DNA of 64,000 nucleotides from Roseiarcus sp963759955 (GTDB lineage Bacteria > Pseudomonadota > Alphaproteobacteria > Rhizobiales > Beijerinckiaceae), in NCBI GenBank assembly GCA_963759955.1, contig CAVXCA010000092.1, positions 62,001 through 126,000 of the forward strand, in the 5' to 3' direction. The notes beneath the pieces were generated by a model. That model searched no databases and was not told the origin of the DNA. It saw only the letters and a program-made list of their open reading frames with translations. The position numbers were made by a program, and so were the translations under genes. Below are positions 34,078 through 45,703 of the stretch, piece after piece. Position 1 is the first letter of the stretch. Each line of letters starts with the position of its first letter.

Positions 34078-35289
34078 ATGAATATTCACGAATACCAGGC
34101 GAAGGCGGTGCTGGCCGCCTTCGGCGCGCCGGTGTCGGCCGGCAAGCCCGCCTTCACGCCGGACGAAGCGGTCGCCGCGGCCAAGGAGCTTCCCGGTCCG
34201 CTCTACGTCGTCAAGAGCCAGATTCACGCCGGCGGGCGCGGCAAGGGCCGCTTCAAGGAGGCTTCGGCCGGCGACAAGGGCGGCGTGCGCCTCGCGCGCT
34301 CGATCGAGGAGGTCAGGCAATTCGCGACCCAGATGCTCGGCGCGACTTTGGTGACCGTGCAGACCGGGCCGGCTGGAAAGCAGGTCAACCGGCTCTATAT
34401 CGAGGACGGCTCGTCGATCGATAAGGAGTTCTACCTCTCAGCGCTGGTCGACCGCGTCGCCAGCCGCGTCGCCTTCGTCCTTTCGACCGAGGGCGGCGTC
34501 AATATCGAAGACGTCGCGCACAAGACGCCGGAAAAGATCCATTCCTTCTCGATCGATCCGGCGACCGGCGCGATGCCGCACCACGGCCGCGCTGCGGCGC
34601 GCGCGCTCGGCCTGACAGGCGATCTGGCCAAACAAGCGGAGGGCTTGATCGCCAAGCTCTACGCGGCCTTCGTCGCCAAGGACATGTCGATGCTGGAGAT
34701 CAATCCGCTGATCGTCACCACCGGCGGCCAACTCAAAGTGCTCGACGCCAAGGTTTCGTTCGACGACAACGCGCTCTATCGCCATTCCGAGATCGTGGCG
34801 CTTCGCGACGAGAGCGAGGAGGACGCCAAGGAGATCGAGGCCTCCAAGCACGACCTCAACTACGTCGCGCTCGACGGCGCGATCGGCTGCATGGTCAACG
34901 GCGCCGGCCTCGCCATGGCGACCATGGACATCATCAAGCTCTACGGCGAAAGCCCCGCCAACTTCCTCGACGTCGGCGGCGGCGCCTCCAAGGACAAGGT
35001 GACCGCGGCGTTCAAGATCATCACCGCCGATCCCAACGTGAAGGGCATCTTGGTCAACATCTTCGGCGGCATCATGCGCTGCGACGTGATCGCGGAAGGC
35101 GTCATCGCCGCGGTCAAGGAGATGGGCCTCAAGGCGCCGCTGGTGGTGCGGCTCGAGGGCACCAACGTCGATTTGGGCAAGAAAATCATCCGCGAGTCGG
35201 GTCTCAACGTCATCCCGGCGGACGATCTCGACGACGCGGCGCAGAAGATCGTGGGAGCGGTGCGCTCCGCCGCAAAGGGAGCGCACTGA
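34078..35289 (+). CDS. sucC: Succinyl-CoA synthetase beta subunit
   Basis: ADP/GDP-forming succinate-CoA ligase beta subunit, 403 aa. The N-terminal ATP-grasp domain starts MNIHEYQAKAVLAAFGAPVS and has VVKSQIHAGGRGKGRFKEA. The C-terminal CoA-ligase domain carries GGGASKDKVTAAFKII and NIFGGIMRCDVIAEGV. The sucC stop and sucD start overlap (TGATG at 35287-35291), so subunit synthesis is coupled. Closely related malate thiokinase subunits (MtkA) share these motifs. The location between mdh and sucD-sucA favours the TCA-cycle enzyme. Confidence 0.95.
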   Translation: MNIHEYQAKAVLAAFGAPVSAGKPAFTPDEAVAAAKELPGPLYVVKSQIHAGGRGKGRFKEASAGDKGGVRLARSIEEVRQFATQMLGATLVTVQTGPAGKQVNRLYIEDGSSIDKEFYLSALVDRVASRVAFVLSTEGGVNIEDVAHKTPEKIHSFSIDPATGAMPHHGRAAARALGLTGDLAKQAEGLIAKLYAAFVAKDMSMLEINPLIVTTGGQLKVLDAKVSFDDNALYRHSEIVALRDESEEDAKEIEASKHDLNYVALDGAIGCMVNGAGLAMATMDIIKLYGESPANFLDVGGGASKDKVTAAFKIITADPNVKGILVNIFGGIMRCDVIAEGVIAAVKEMGLKAPLVVRLEGTNVDLGKKIIRESGLNVIPADDLDDAAQKIVGAVRSAAKGAH

Positions 35290-36176
35290 TGTCCGTCCTC
35301 ATCGACAAGAACACCCGCGTCATCACCCAGGGCTTCACCGGCAAGAACGGCACGTTCCATTCGGAGCAGGCGATCGCCTACGGCACGAAGGTGGTCGGCG
35401 GCGTCTCGCCGGGCAAGGGCGGCTCGTTCCATCTCGGGCTTCCCGTTTTCGACACCGTCGCCGAGGCGCGCGAGACGACCGACGCCGACGCCTCGGTGAT
35501 CTACGTGCCGCCGCCGGGCGCGGCGGATGCGATCTGCGAGGCGATCGCGGCGGAGATTCCGCTCATCGTCTGCATCACCGAGGGCATTCCGGCGCTCGAC
35601 ATGGTCAAGGTCAAACGTGCGTTACAGGGCTCGAAATCGATCCTCGTCGGGCCCAATTGCCCCGGCGTGATGACCGCGGGCGAGTGCAAGATCGGCATCA
35701 TGCCCGGCAACATCTTCAAGTCCGGCAGCGTCGGCATCGTCTCCCGGTCGGGAACGCTGACCTACGAGGCGGTGTTCCAGACGACCCGCGAAGGCCTTGG
35801 CCAGACGACGGCGATTGGAATCGGCGGCGATCCCGTCAAGGGCATGGACTTCATCGACGCGCTCGAATTGTTCCTCGCCGACCCCGAAACCAAGTCGATC
35901 ATCATGATCGGCGAAATCGGCGGCCAAGCGGAGGAGGACGCGGCGCAGTTCCTCAAGGACGAGGCGAAGAAGGGGCGCTCGAAGCCGGTGGTCGGCTTCA
36001 TCGCCGGGCGCACGGCGCCGCCCGGCCGCCGCATGGGCCACGCTGGCGCGATCATCGCCGGCGGCAAGGGCGGCGCCGAAGACAAGATCGCGGCGATGGA
36101 GGCGGCGGGCGTCCGCGTCTCGCCTTCGCCGGCGCGGCTCGGCAAGACGTTGGTCGACGTCTTGCACGGCAAGTGA
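35289..36176 (+). CDS. sucD: Succinyl-CoA synthetase alpha subunit
   Basis: 295-aa alpha subunit carrying the CoA-binding Rossmann domain (TQGFTGKNGTFHSEQAIAYGTKVVGGVSPGKGG) and the active-site phosphohistidine in RRMGHAGAIIAGGKG (His about residue 250). GPNCPGVMTAGECKIGIMPG and RSGTLTYEAVFQTT also match. It overlaps sucC by one base and precedes sucA by 13 bp. Length and motifs are standard. Confidence 0.96.
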   Translation: MSVLIDKNTRVITQGFTGKNGTFHSEQAIAYGTKVVGGVSPGKGGSFHLGLPVFDTVAEARETTDADASVIYVPPPGAADAICEAIAAEIPLIVCITEGIPALDMVKVKRALQGSKSILVGPNCPGVMTAGECKIGIMPGNIFKSGSVGIVSRSGTLTYEAVFQTTREGLGQTTAIGIGGDPVKGMDFIDALELFLADPETKSIIMIGEIGGQAEEDAAQFLKDEAKKGRSKPVVGFIAGRTAPPGRRMGHAGAIIAGGKGGAEDKIAAMEAAGVRVSPSPARLGKTLVDVLHGK

Positions 36177-36189
36177 CAGGAGGCCGGAG

Positions 36190-39150
<2,961 letters not shown>

Positions 39151-39201
39151 GGACCGCGCCTTCGCCCGTCCCTTGTGCGGCGCCGGACCGAGCAGAGTGA
39201 A

Positions 39202-39537
39202 ATGGCTTATTTCCTCTGCCGCCTGTCGCCGCCGCGCAAATCCTTCCTCGCCGACATGGCGCCGGACGAGCGGGAACTGATGGGCGCCCATCAGGACTAT
39301 TGGCGGGCGCTGGCCGACGAGGGCGCGGCGATCGCGGTCGGCCCGGTCGCCGACCCCGCCGGCGCCTGGGAGGTCGCGATCCTGGAGGCGGGTTCGGCCG
39401 ACGCGGCGCGCGCGCTCCAGGCCCGAGATCCTGTCATCGCGGCCAATTGCGGATTTCATTACGAAACCTACCTGATGCCGACGATTTCGCTGCGACCCGC
39501 CGAACCCCTTGCGGCGGTTTCCTCCGTTACCCCTTGA
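39202..39537 (+). CDS. YciI family protein inserted in the suc operon
   Basis: 111-aa ferredoxin-like fold protein. The YciI core is recognisable: MAYFLCRLSPPRKSFLADMAPDERELMGAHQDYWRALADEGAAIAVGPVADPAGAWEVAILE with the conserved HxxYW..L..G pattern and later the ARDPVI active-site-like Asp. YciI-like proteins are small enzymes or ligand-binding proteins, some with dehydrochlorinase or isomerase-like activity; most have no known function. It lies between sucA (51 bp) and sucB (36 bp) on the same strand, so it is co-transcribed with the 2-oxoglutarate dehydrogenase genes. Confidence 0.82.
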   Translation: MAYFLCRLSPPRKSFLADMAPDERELMGAHQDYWRALADEGAAIAVGPVADPAGAWEVAILEAGSADAARALQARDPVIAANCGFHYETYLMPTISLRPAEPLAAVSSVTP

Positions 39538-39573
39538 GAAAGAGAAGGGCGCCGCTCGCGGCGCGTTGAAGCC

Positions 39574-40836
39574 ATGGCCACAGAAATTCGCGTCCCGACC
39601 CTCGGCGAGTCGATCTCCGAAGCGACCGTCGGCAAATGGTTCAAGCAGCGCGGCGACGTCGTGAAGGCGGACGAACCGCTGGTCGAACTGGAGACCGACA
39701 AGGTGACGCTCGAGGTCAACGCGCCGGCCGCGGGCGTGCTGACGGAGATCGCCGCCGAGACGGGGCAGACGGTCGCGATCGGGGCGCTGCTGGGCGGGTT
39801 TTCCGCGGCGGCCGGCGCTTCCGCTGCGCCGTCGCCCGCGAGCCCCGCGCCCGCGCCGAAGGCCGCCGCCGCGCCGACCGCGATGCCGCCCGCGCCCTCG
39901 GCGGCCAAGATCGCCAGCGAGAATGCGCTCGATCTCTCGCTGGTCGCCGGCAGCGGCAAGCGCGGCCAAGTCCTCAAGGGCGACGCGCTCGAGGCGCTCT
40001 CCAAGGCGCCGGCGGCCAAGCCCGCGGCGCCAGTCGTTGCGGCGCGCGCCGCGCCCGCTCCGGTCGTCGCCAGCGTTGCACCGCCCGCCGCGCCCATGCC
40101 GATCGCCGCGCGCGCGCCCGCCGGGCCCGACGACGCCGCGCGCGAGGAGCGCGTGCGTCTGACCAAGCTGCGCCAGACCATCGCGCGCCGGCTCAAGGAC
40201 GCGCAAAACACCGCCGCGATGCTGACGACCTTCAACGAGGTCGACATGAGCGAAGTGATGGCGATGCGCGCGCGCTACAAGGACGCCTTCGAGCGAAAGC
40301 ACGGCGCCAAGCTCGGTTTCATGGGATTCTTCGTCAAGGCCTGCGTGCAGGCGCTCAAGGAGATCCCCGCGGTCAACGCCGAGATCGACGGCGCCGACCT
40401 CGTCTACAAGAACTACTACCATCTCGGCATCGCGGTGGGCACCGACAGGGGGCTGGTCGTCCCGGTGGTGCGCGAAGCCGACAGCCTGTCGGTGGCGCAA
40501 ATCGAAAAGACGATCGCCGATTTCGGCAAGCGCGCGCGCGACGGCAGCCTGAAGATCGAGGAGATGCAGGGCGGCACGTTCACCATCACCAACGGCGGCA
40601 TCTACGGCTCGCTGATGTCGACGCCCATTCTCAACGCGCCGCAGTCCGGCATTCTCGGCATGCACAAGATCCAGGAGCGGCCGATGGTCGTCGGCGGCAA
40701 GATCGAAATCCGCCCGATGATGTACCTCGCGCTGAGCTACGACCACCGCGTCGTCGACGGCAAGGAAGCCGTGACCTTCCTCGTTCGGGTGAAGGAAGCC
40801 CTCGAAGACCCGGCGCGGCTGGTGCTGGATCTGTGA
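39574..40836 (+). CDS. sucB: Dihydrolipoyl succinyltransferase (E2 of 2-oxoglutarate dehydrogenase)
   Basis: 420-aa E2 core enzyme. The lipoyl domain starts MATEIRVPTLGESISEATVGKWFKQRGD, with the lipoylated Lys in ELETDKVTLEV (about residue 43). An Ala/Pro linker is followed by the E1/E3-binding domain, which is slightly eroded (ASENALDLSLVAGSGKRGQVLKGDAL). The acyltransferase domain ends in the catalytic motif LALSYDHRVVDGKEAV (His/Asp). Standard length. Sixth gene of the operon; followed by a REP-like element and lpd. Confidence 0.96.
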   Translation: MATEIRVPTLGESISEATVGKWFKQRGDVVKADEPLVELETDKVTLEVNAPAAGVLTEIAAETGQTVAIGALLGGFSAAAGASAAPSPASPAPAPKAAAAPTAMPPAPSAAKIASENALDLSLVAGSGKRGQVLKGDALEALSKAPAAKPAAPVVAARAAPAPVVASVAPPAAPMPIAARAPAGPDDAAREERVRLTKLRQTIARRLKDAQNTAAMLTTFNEVDMSEVMAMRARYKDAFERKHGAKLGFMGFFVKACVQALKEIPAVNAEIDGADLVYKNYYHLGIAVGTDRGLVVPVVREADSLSVAQIEKTIADFGKRARDGSLKIEEMQGGTFTITNGGIYGSLMSTPILNAPQSGILGMHKIQERPMVVGGKIEIRPMMYLALSYDHRVVDGKEAVTFLVRVKEALEDPARLVLDL

Positions 40837-40866
40837 GCAAGAGCGCGCGGCGCGCGCCCTTTCTGC

Positions 40867-40895
40867 GTCATGGCCGGGACAAGCCCGGCCACGAC
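40867..40895. repeat. REP-like palindromic element, copy 3
   Basis: Near-perfect palindrome beginning GTCATGGCCGGG and ending CCCGGCCACGAC, inside the suc operon between sucB and lpd. An ATG within it (40870) opens a frame into lpd but is part of the repeat, not the gene's start. Confidence 0.65.
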
Positions 40896-40926
40896 GGCGG
40901 ACGAAACATCTCAGCAGAGAGCGCAA

Positions 40927-42328
<1,402 letters not shown>

Positions 42329-42356
42329 GGGGCGCCTCCGCCGAGAGCAATGACCC

Positions 42357-42383
42357 GTCACGGCCGGGCGCTTGTCCTGGCCG
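42357..42383. repeat. REP-like palindromic element, copy 4 (diverged)
   Basis: Starts GTCACGGCCGGGCG and continues with TTGTCCTGGCCG, 28 bp after the lpd stop. Related to the elements at 5215, 20431 and 40867, with an imperfect right arm. Confidence 0.45.
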
Positions 42384-42423
42384 CTAGAGCGCTTCGTCTT
42401 GGGGGTCGAATCGGGCCCTTGGC

Positions 42424-42564
42424 GTCATCGCGAGCAAAGCGTGGCGATCCAGAGGTCGTGACGCCTGCTTGCGCGCGCTGAGCGCCCTTGCGGATGTTTC
42501 GAGCGCCGCGAATCTCTTTGCAATCTCCTCGATCTCTGGATCGCCACGCTTCGCTCGCGATGAC
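42424..42564. repeat. Paired inverted repeats of the 'GTCAT.GCGAGC..GCGATCCAGA' family
   Basis: Left arm 42424-42454 (begins GTCATCGCGAGCAAAGCG) and right arm 42534-42564 (ends TCGCTCGCGATGAC) are inverted copies of a 31-bp sequence with one mismatch, 79 bp apart, in the convergent lpd-bfr space. A relative lies at 63471. These resemble dispersed intergenic repeats of Rhizobiales. As RNA the pair would form a long stem that could protect 3' ends or terminate transcription. Confidence 0.75.
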
Positions 42565-42606
42565 GGCGGAGGTCTGGTTCCAACTAAAGACAGCGGGCCG
42601 TAGCGC

Positions 42607-43086
42607 CTACTCCTCCAGCCCCCCGATGTGCTTCTGCGCATAGAGCTCGGCGCCGACCTGCTTGATCAGTTCGAGCTGCGTTTCGAGGAAATCGATGTGG
42701 CCTTCCTCGTCCTTGGTGAGCTGCTCGAACAGATTCTTGGAGACGCGATCGTTGACCGAATCGCAATATTGGGCGGCTTCGAGATAGAGCGCGCGCGCGT
42801 CGACTTCTGCGGCGTGATCGCATTCGAGGATTTGCTTGACGTTCGAGCCGATGCGCAGCGGATCGCGCAAATGCATGTTCGGCATGCCCTCCAGGAACAG
42901 GATGCGCCCGACCAACATGTCGGCGTGGTGCATTTCCTCGATCGATTCCTTGCGCCAAGTCTTGGCGAGATCCTTGTAGCCCCAATTGTCGAGGATTCGG
43001 TAGTGCAGCCAGTACTGGTTGACCGCGGTGAGTTCGTCGGCGAGGGCCTTGTTCAAGTATTCGATGACTTTATGGTCGCCGCGCAT
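42607..43086 (-). CDS. bfr: Bacterioferritin
   Basis: Heme-containing iron-storage ferritin, 159 aa. MRGDHKVIEYLNKALADELTAVNQYWLHYRILDNWG, with the ferroxidase Glu ligands, and KESIEEMHHADMLVGRILFLEGMPNM are canonical. The Met corresponding to the heme-ligating Met52 of E. coli Bfr is present in EEMHHAD. ATG 43086 has GGGAGG upstream. Divergent from cdh across a 280-bp space in which I did not find an obvious Irr or Fur box. No bacterioferritin-associated ferredoxin gene is adjacent. Confidence 0.96.
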   Translation of the reverse strand: MRGDHKVIEYLNKALADELTAVNQYWLHYRILDNWGYKDLAKTWRKESIEEMHHADMLVGRILFLEGMPNMHLRDPLRIGSNVKQILECDHAAEVDARALYLEAAQYCDSVNDRVSKNLFEQLTKDEEGHIDFLETQLELIKQVGAELYAQKHIGGLEE

Positions 43087-43366
43087 GTCCGTCCTCCCTC
43101 GTTTCGCCGGGCGGCGGAGCCGTCCCCGCCGCGCAGCTGCCGGAAGGCCCGCGCCCACACGCATTCTCGGCCGTGGCGAGGGCCGATTTCATCGTCAGCG
43201 CGCTAGTGCTAACACATCGTCCGCGGCTCGGCGAGCCGCTGAAACCGTCGCGGATTTCCCGACCCGCGCATCGCCGCGCTAGGACGGCATATTCCCGTGC
43301 CGTCGAGCGGCCATATTCGATCACGATCGGTCTTGGCCGAATGGCGCCGCAATGGAGTTTTTCACG

Positions 43367-44134
43367 ATGAGGCTCGCAGTTGCGCCGTCGGCGCTGTTCG
43401 CCGCCGTTTTCGCCCTGTTCGCCGCCGCGCCCGCTTACGCCGACCGCATGGCGCTGTGGACCATCGTGCACGAGCAATGCGTCCCCCATCTTCGCGCCGG
43501 CGAGGGGCCGAAACCTTGCGAGAGCGTCGATCTCGCGCAAGGCGAAGACAATGGCGTCGCGCTGCTCAAGGACCGCAATGGCGTCGCGCAATATCTCGCG
43601 ATCCCCACCCGCCGCGTCACCGGCATCGAGGACCCTCAGCTGCTCGCGCCCGATGCGCCCGATTATTTCGCTTTCGCCTGGGCGGCGCGGCGAGCCGTCG
43701 AGGCGCGGCTCGATCATCCCTTGCCGCGCGAGGCGGTCGGCGTCGCCGTCAATTCGGCCTTCGCGCGCAGCCAGGACCAACTGCACCTGCACGTCGACTG
43801 CATGGACAAGGAGGTCGTCGCGGCGCTCGCGAGCTATCAGGACGCGCTCGACGATCGATGGCGGGTGATGACGGTCGCGCTCAAAGGACGCCATTACTGG
43901 GCGCGCCGGCTCGATTCGGCCGATCTTTCCGACGTCGCGCCGTTCCGCCTGCTCGCCGACGGGCTCGAAGGCGCCAAGGACCATATGGGTCTGGAAACGC
44001 TGGTCGCGGTCGGCGCGAATTTCGCCGGCAAGCCCGGCTTCATCCTTCTGGCCGATCACGCGGAACTGGCGGCCGGCGGCCACGGCGAAGATTTGCAGGA
44101 TCACGATTGCAAAGTCGCAATGGCCGCGCCGTGA
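43367..44134 (+). CDS. cdh: CDP-diacylglycerol diphosphatase
   Basis: Hydrolyses CDP-diacylglycerol to CMP and phosphatidic acid. 255 aa with an N-terminal signal/anchor (MRLAVAPSALFAAVFALFAAAPAYA). The family segment VAVNSAFARSQDQLHLHVDCM holds the histidine-rich HxHxD active-site motif, and the EDPQLLAPDAPDYFAFAW region also matches. ATG 43367 is preferred over ATG 43352 because GGAG lies 9 nt upstream. The protein is probably membrane- or periplasm-facing. It is upstream of the two L,D-transpeptidases on the same strand but 250 bp away. Confidence 0.85.
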   Translation: MRLAVAPSALFAAVFALFAAAPAYADRMALWTIVHEQCVPHLRAGEGPKPCESVDLAQGEDNGVALLKDRNGVAQYLAIPTRRVTGIEDPQLLAPDAPDYFAFAWAARRAVEARLDHPLPREAVGVAVNSAFARSQDQLHLHVDCMDKEVVAALASYQDALDDRWRVMTVALKGRHYWARRLDSADLSDVAPFRLLADGLEGAKDHMGLETLVAVGANFAGKPGFILLADHAELAAGGHGEDLQDHDCKVAMAAP

Positions 44135-44290
44135 CGCCGAGGCCGGCCAGTCGACGGCCGTGGCGAAATGTCGCTTGTCGAATGGCTGTGACCGCCCATC
44201 GCTCTGCGTGCGATGCGTAGGCTCGAGGAGTATGAACCCGATCGGCGTGAAGGGGCGCGCCGTCGCCGGGGCCTGACCGCGGTCTGGAAC

Positions 44291-45460
44291 CGATTTTGCC
44301 GTGAAAGCGCCCGCGCGGTTGCTCGGCTTCCGCGCCTCGCCGCTGTGGAGCTGGTCCGCGCTCGCTGTGCGCCGGGAGGGGGATATGCGTTTCGATTGGG
44401 GAGCGGCGATCGCGCTCGGCGCGTTGCTCGCGCTGCCGGGCGCCGCCCGCGCACTGGTGCGCATCGATGTCGATCTCGGCGCCCAGACGATGCGCGTCGT
44501 CTCGGACAGCGGCGAGAGCTTTCAATGGCCGATTTCGTCCGGCGGCGCCGGACGTGAGACGCCGCGCGGGACTTTTCGTCCGACCGCGCTTTTTCCGATG
44601 GTTCGTTCGTACAAATACGGCAACGAGCCGATGCCGCACTCGATCTTCTTCCATGGTCAGTACGCGATCCACGGCACCGACGAGGTGGACGCCCTCGGTC
44701 GGCCGGCCTCGCACGGTTGCATCCGTCTGGCGCCGGACGCCGCCGCGACGCTTTATACGCTGGTCAGCCGCGAAGGCGCGTTGATCCAGATCGGCGGGGC
44801 CTCCCAGCCGAGCGACTTCGCCGCTCAGGTCGGCCGCTCGCGCTAGGAAGGGCGCGCGCTCGCCTCCGCGCCGCCGCCGCCCGGGGCGAACCGACGTCCG
44901 GCGCCGATCTTGCCATGAAAGCGGGCGCGCGCGCTCGGCTTCGTCGAAGCGCCGTTGTGGCGCAGGTTCGCGTAGGCGTTGCGTTGGGAGGGGAGCATGC
45001 GTTTCGTTTCGAGACTGGCGATCGCGCTCGGCGTGGCGATCGCGCTGATCTCGCTTCCCGGCGCCGCCAGCGCCCTGGTCCGCATCGACGTCGATCTCGG
45101 CGCGCAGACCATGCGCGTCGCCGCGGACAGTGGCGAAAGCTTTCAATGGCCGATTTCATCGGGCCGCGCCGGCCATCTGACGCCGCGCGGCGCCTTTCGG
45201 CCGATCGCGCTCTATCCGATGGTTCATTCGTTCAAGTACGGCAACGCGCCGATGCCGCATTCGATCTTCTTCTACGGCCAATTCGCCATCCACGGCACCA
45301 CTGCGGTCGGCAATCTGGGCCGGCCCGCTTCGCACGGCTGCATCCGCCTCGCGCCGCAGAACGCCGCGACGCTTTACCGGCTGGTGAGCCGCCAAGGCGC
45401 CGAGATCCGGATCAGCGGCGAAATTCGGGCGAACGCCGCCGCCGGCGCGGCGAGGAGCGC
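44291..45460 (+). repeat. Tandem duplication containing the two L,D-transpeptidase genes
   Basis: Two direct copies about 613 bp apart. Similarity starts about 90 bp before each start codon (CGATTTTGCCGTGAAAGCG at 44291 versus CGATCTTGCCATGAAAGCG at 44905) and runs through the YkuD domains. The upstream regions, and so probably the promoters, were duplicated with the genes. The outer right boundary is approximate. Confidence 0.75.
44385..44846 (+). CDS. L,D-transpeptidase (YkuD domain), tandem copy 1
   Basis: 153-aa exported peptidoglycan-modifying enzyme: signal peptide (MRFDWGAAIALGALLALPGAARA) followed directly by a compact YkuD domain. SHGCIRLAPDAA contains the catalytic His and Cys; IFFHGQYAIHGTDEVDALGRPA is the preceding active-site wall. 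Likely forms 3-3 crosslinks or anchors a protein to peptidoglycan. Preceded by GGGAGGGGAT. Its closest relative in the window is the next gene, which arose by tandem duplication. Confidence 0.9.
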   Translation: MRFDWGAAIALGALLALPGAARALVRIDVDLGAQTMRVVSDSGESFQWPISSGGAGRETPRGTFRPTALFPMVRSYKYGNEPMPHSIFFHGQYAIHGTDEVDALGRPASHGCIRLAPDAAATLYTLVSREGALIQIGGASQPSDFAAQVGRSR

Positions 45461-45554
45461 GCGCCGCCATCCCTGGCGCGCGCTCGGCTATGCGCCGCAT
45501 CGGCGCGTCCACACGCTCAAACAATGGGCCGCCGCCCCGCTGAGCAAGCGCTGA
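44997..45554 (+). CDS. L,D-transpeptidase (YkuD domain), tandem copy 2
   Basis: 185-aa paralogue of the upstream gene: signal peptide (MRFVSRLAIALGVAIALISLPGAASA), shared mature start LVRIDVDLGAQTMRV, and active site SHGCIRLAPQNAATLYRLVSRQGAEI. It differs by a ~35-residue basic C-terminal tail (ARRHPWRALGYAPHRRVHTLKQW) that could contact peptidoglycan, lipid phosphate or DNA-like polyanions. GGGAGGGGAGC precedes ATG 44997. Same predicted chemistry as copy 1; the tail suggests a distinct location or partner. Confidence 0.9.
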   Translation: MRFVSRLAIALGVAIALISLPGAASALVRIDVDLGAQTMRVAADSGESFQWPISSGRAGHLTPRGAFRPIALYPMVHSFKYGNAPMPHSIFFYGQFAIHGTTAVGNLGRPASHGCIRLAPQNAATLYRLVSRQGAEIRISGEIRANAAAGAARSARRHPWRALGYAPHRRVHTLKQWAAAPLSKR

Positions 45555-45703
45555 AGCCAGGCGCAAACGTCTCGGCTGCAACGCGTCCGCGCCGGACCGT
45601 AAGCGCCGATCGACCGGCGAAAATCGCCTGTCGCGTTTTGGCGCGAATTGGGTTATCAGGCGGTCCGGCGGAATTCCCCCAGATCCTATTTCAGGAGGCG
45701 TTG

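Noticed and set aside
34078..36176. Malate thiokinase (mtkA-mtkB) instead of succinyl-CoA synthetase
   Set aside because: The families are homologous, but the position between mdh and sucA-sucB-lpd fits sucCD; no serine-cycle gene adjoins.
40870..40926. N-terminal extension of Lpd starting at ATG 40870
   Set aside because: That ATG lies within a REP-like palindrome; MAQYDLVVIGAGPGGY from 40927 is the family N-terminus.
43087..43366. Irr/Fur-type iron box between bfr and cdh
   Set aside because: No convincing TTAGAA..TTCTAA or Fur-like dyad could be seen.
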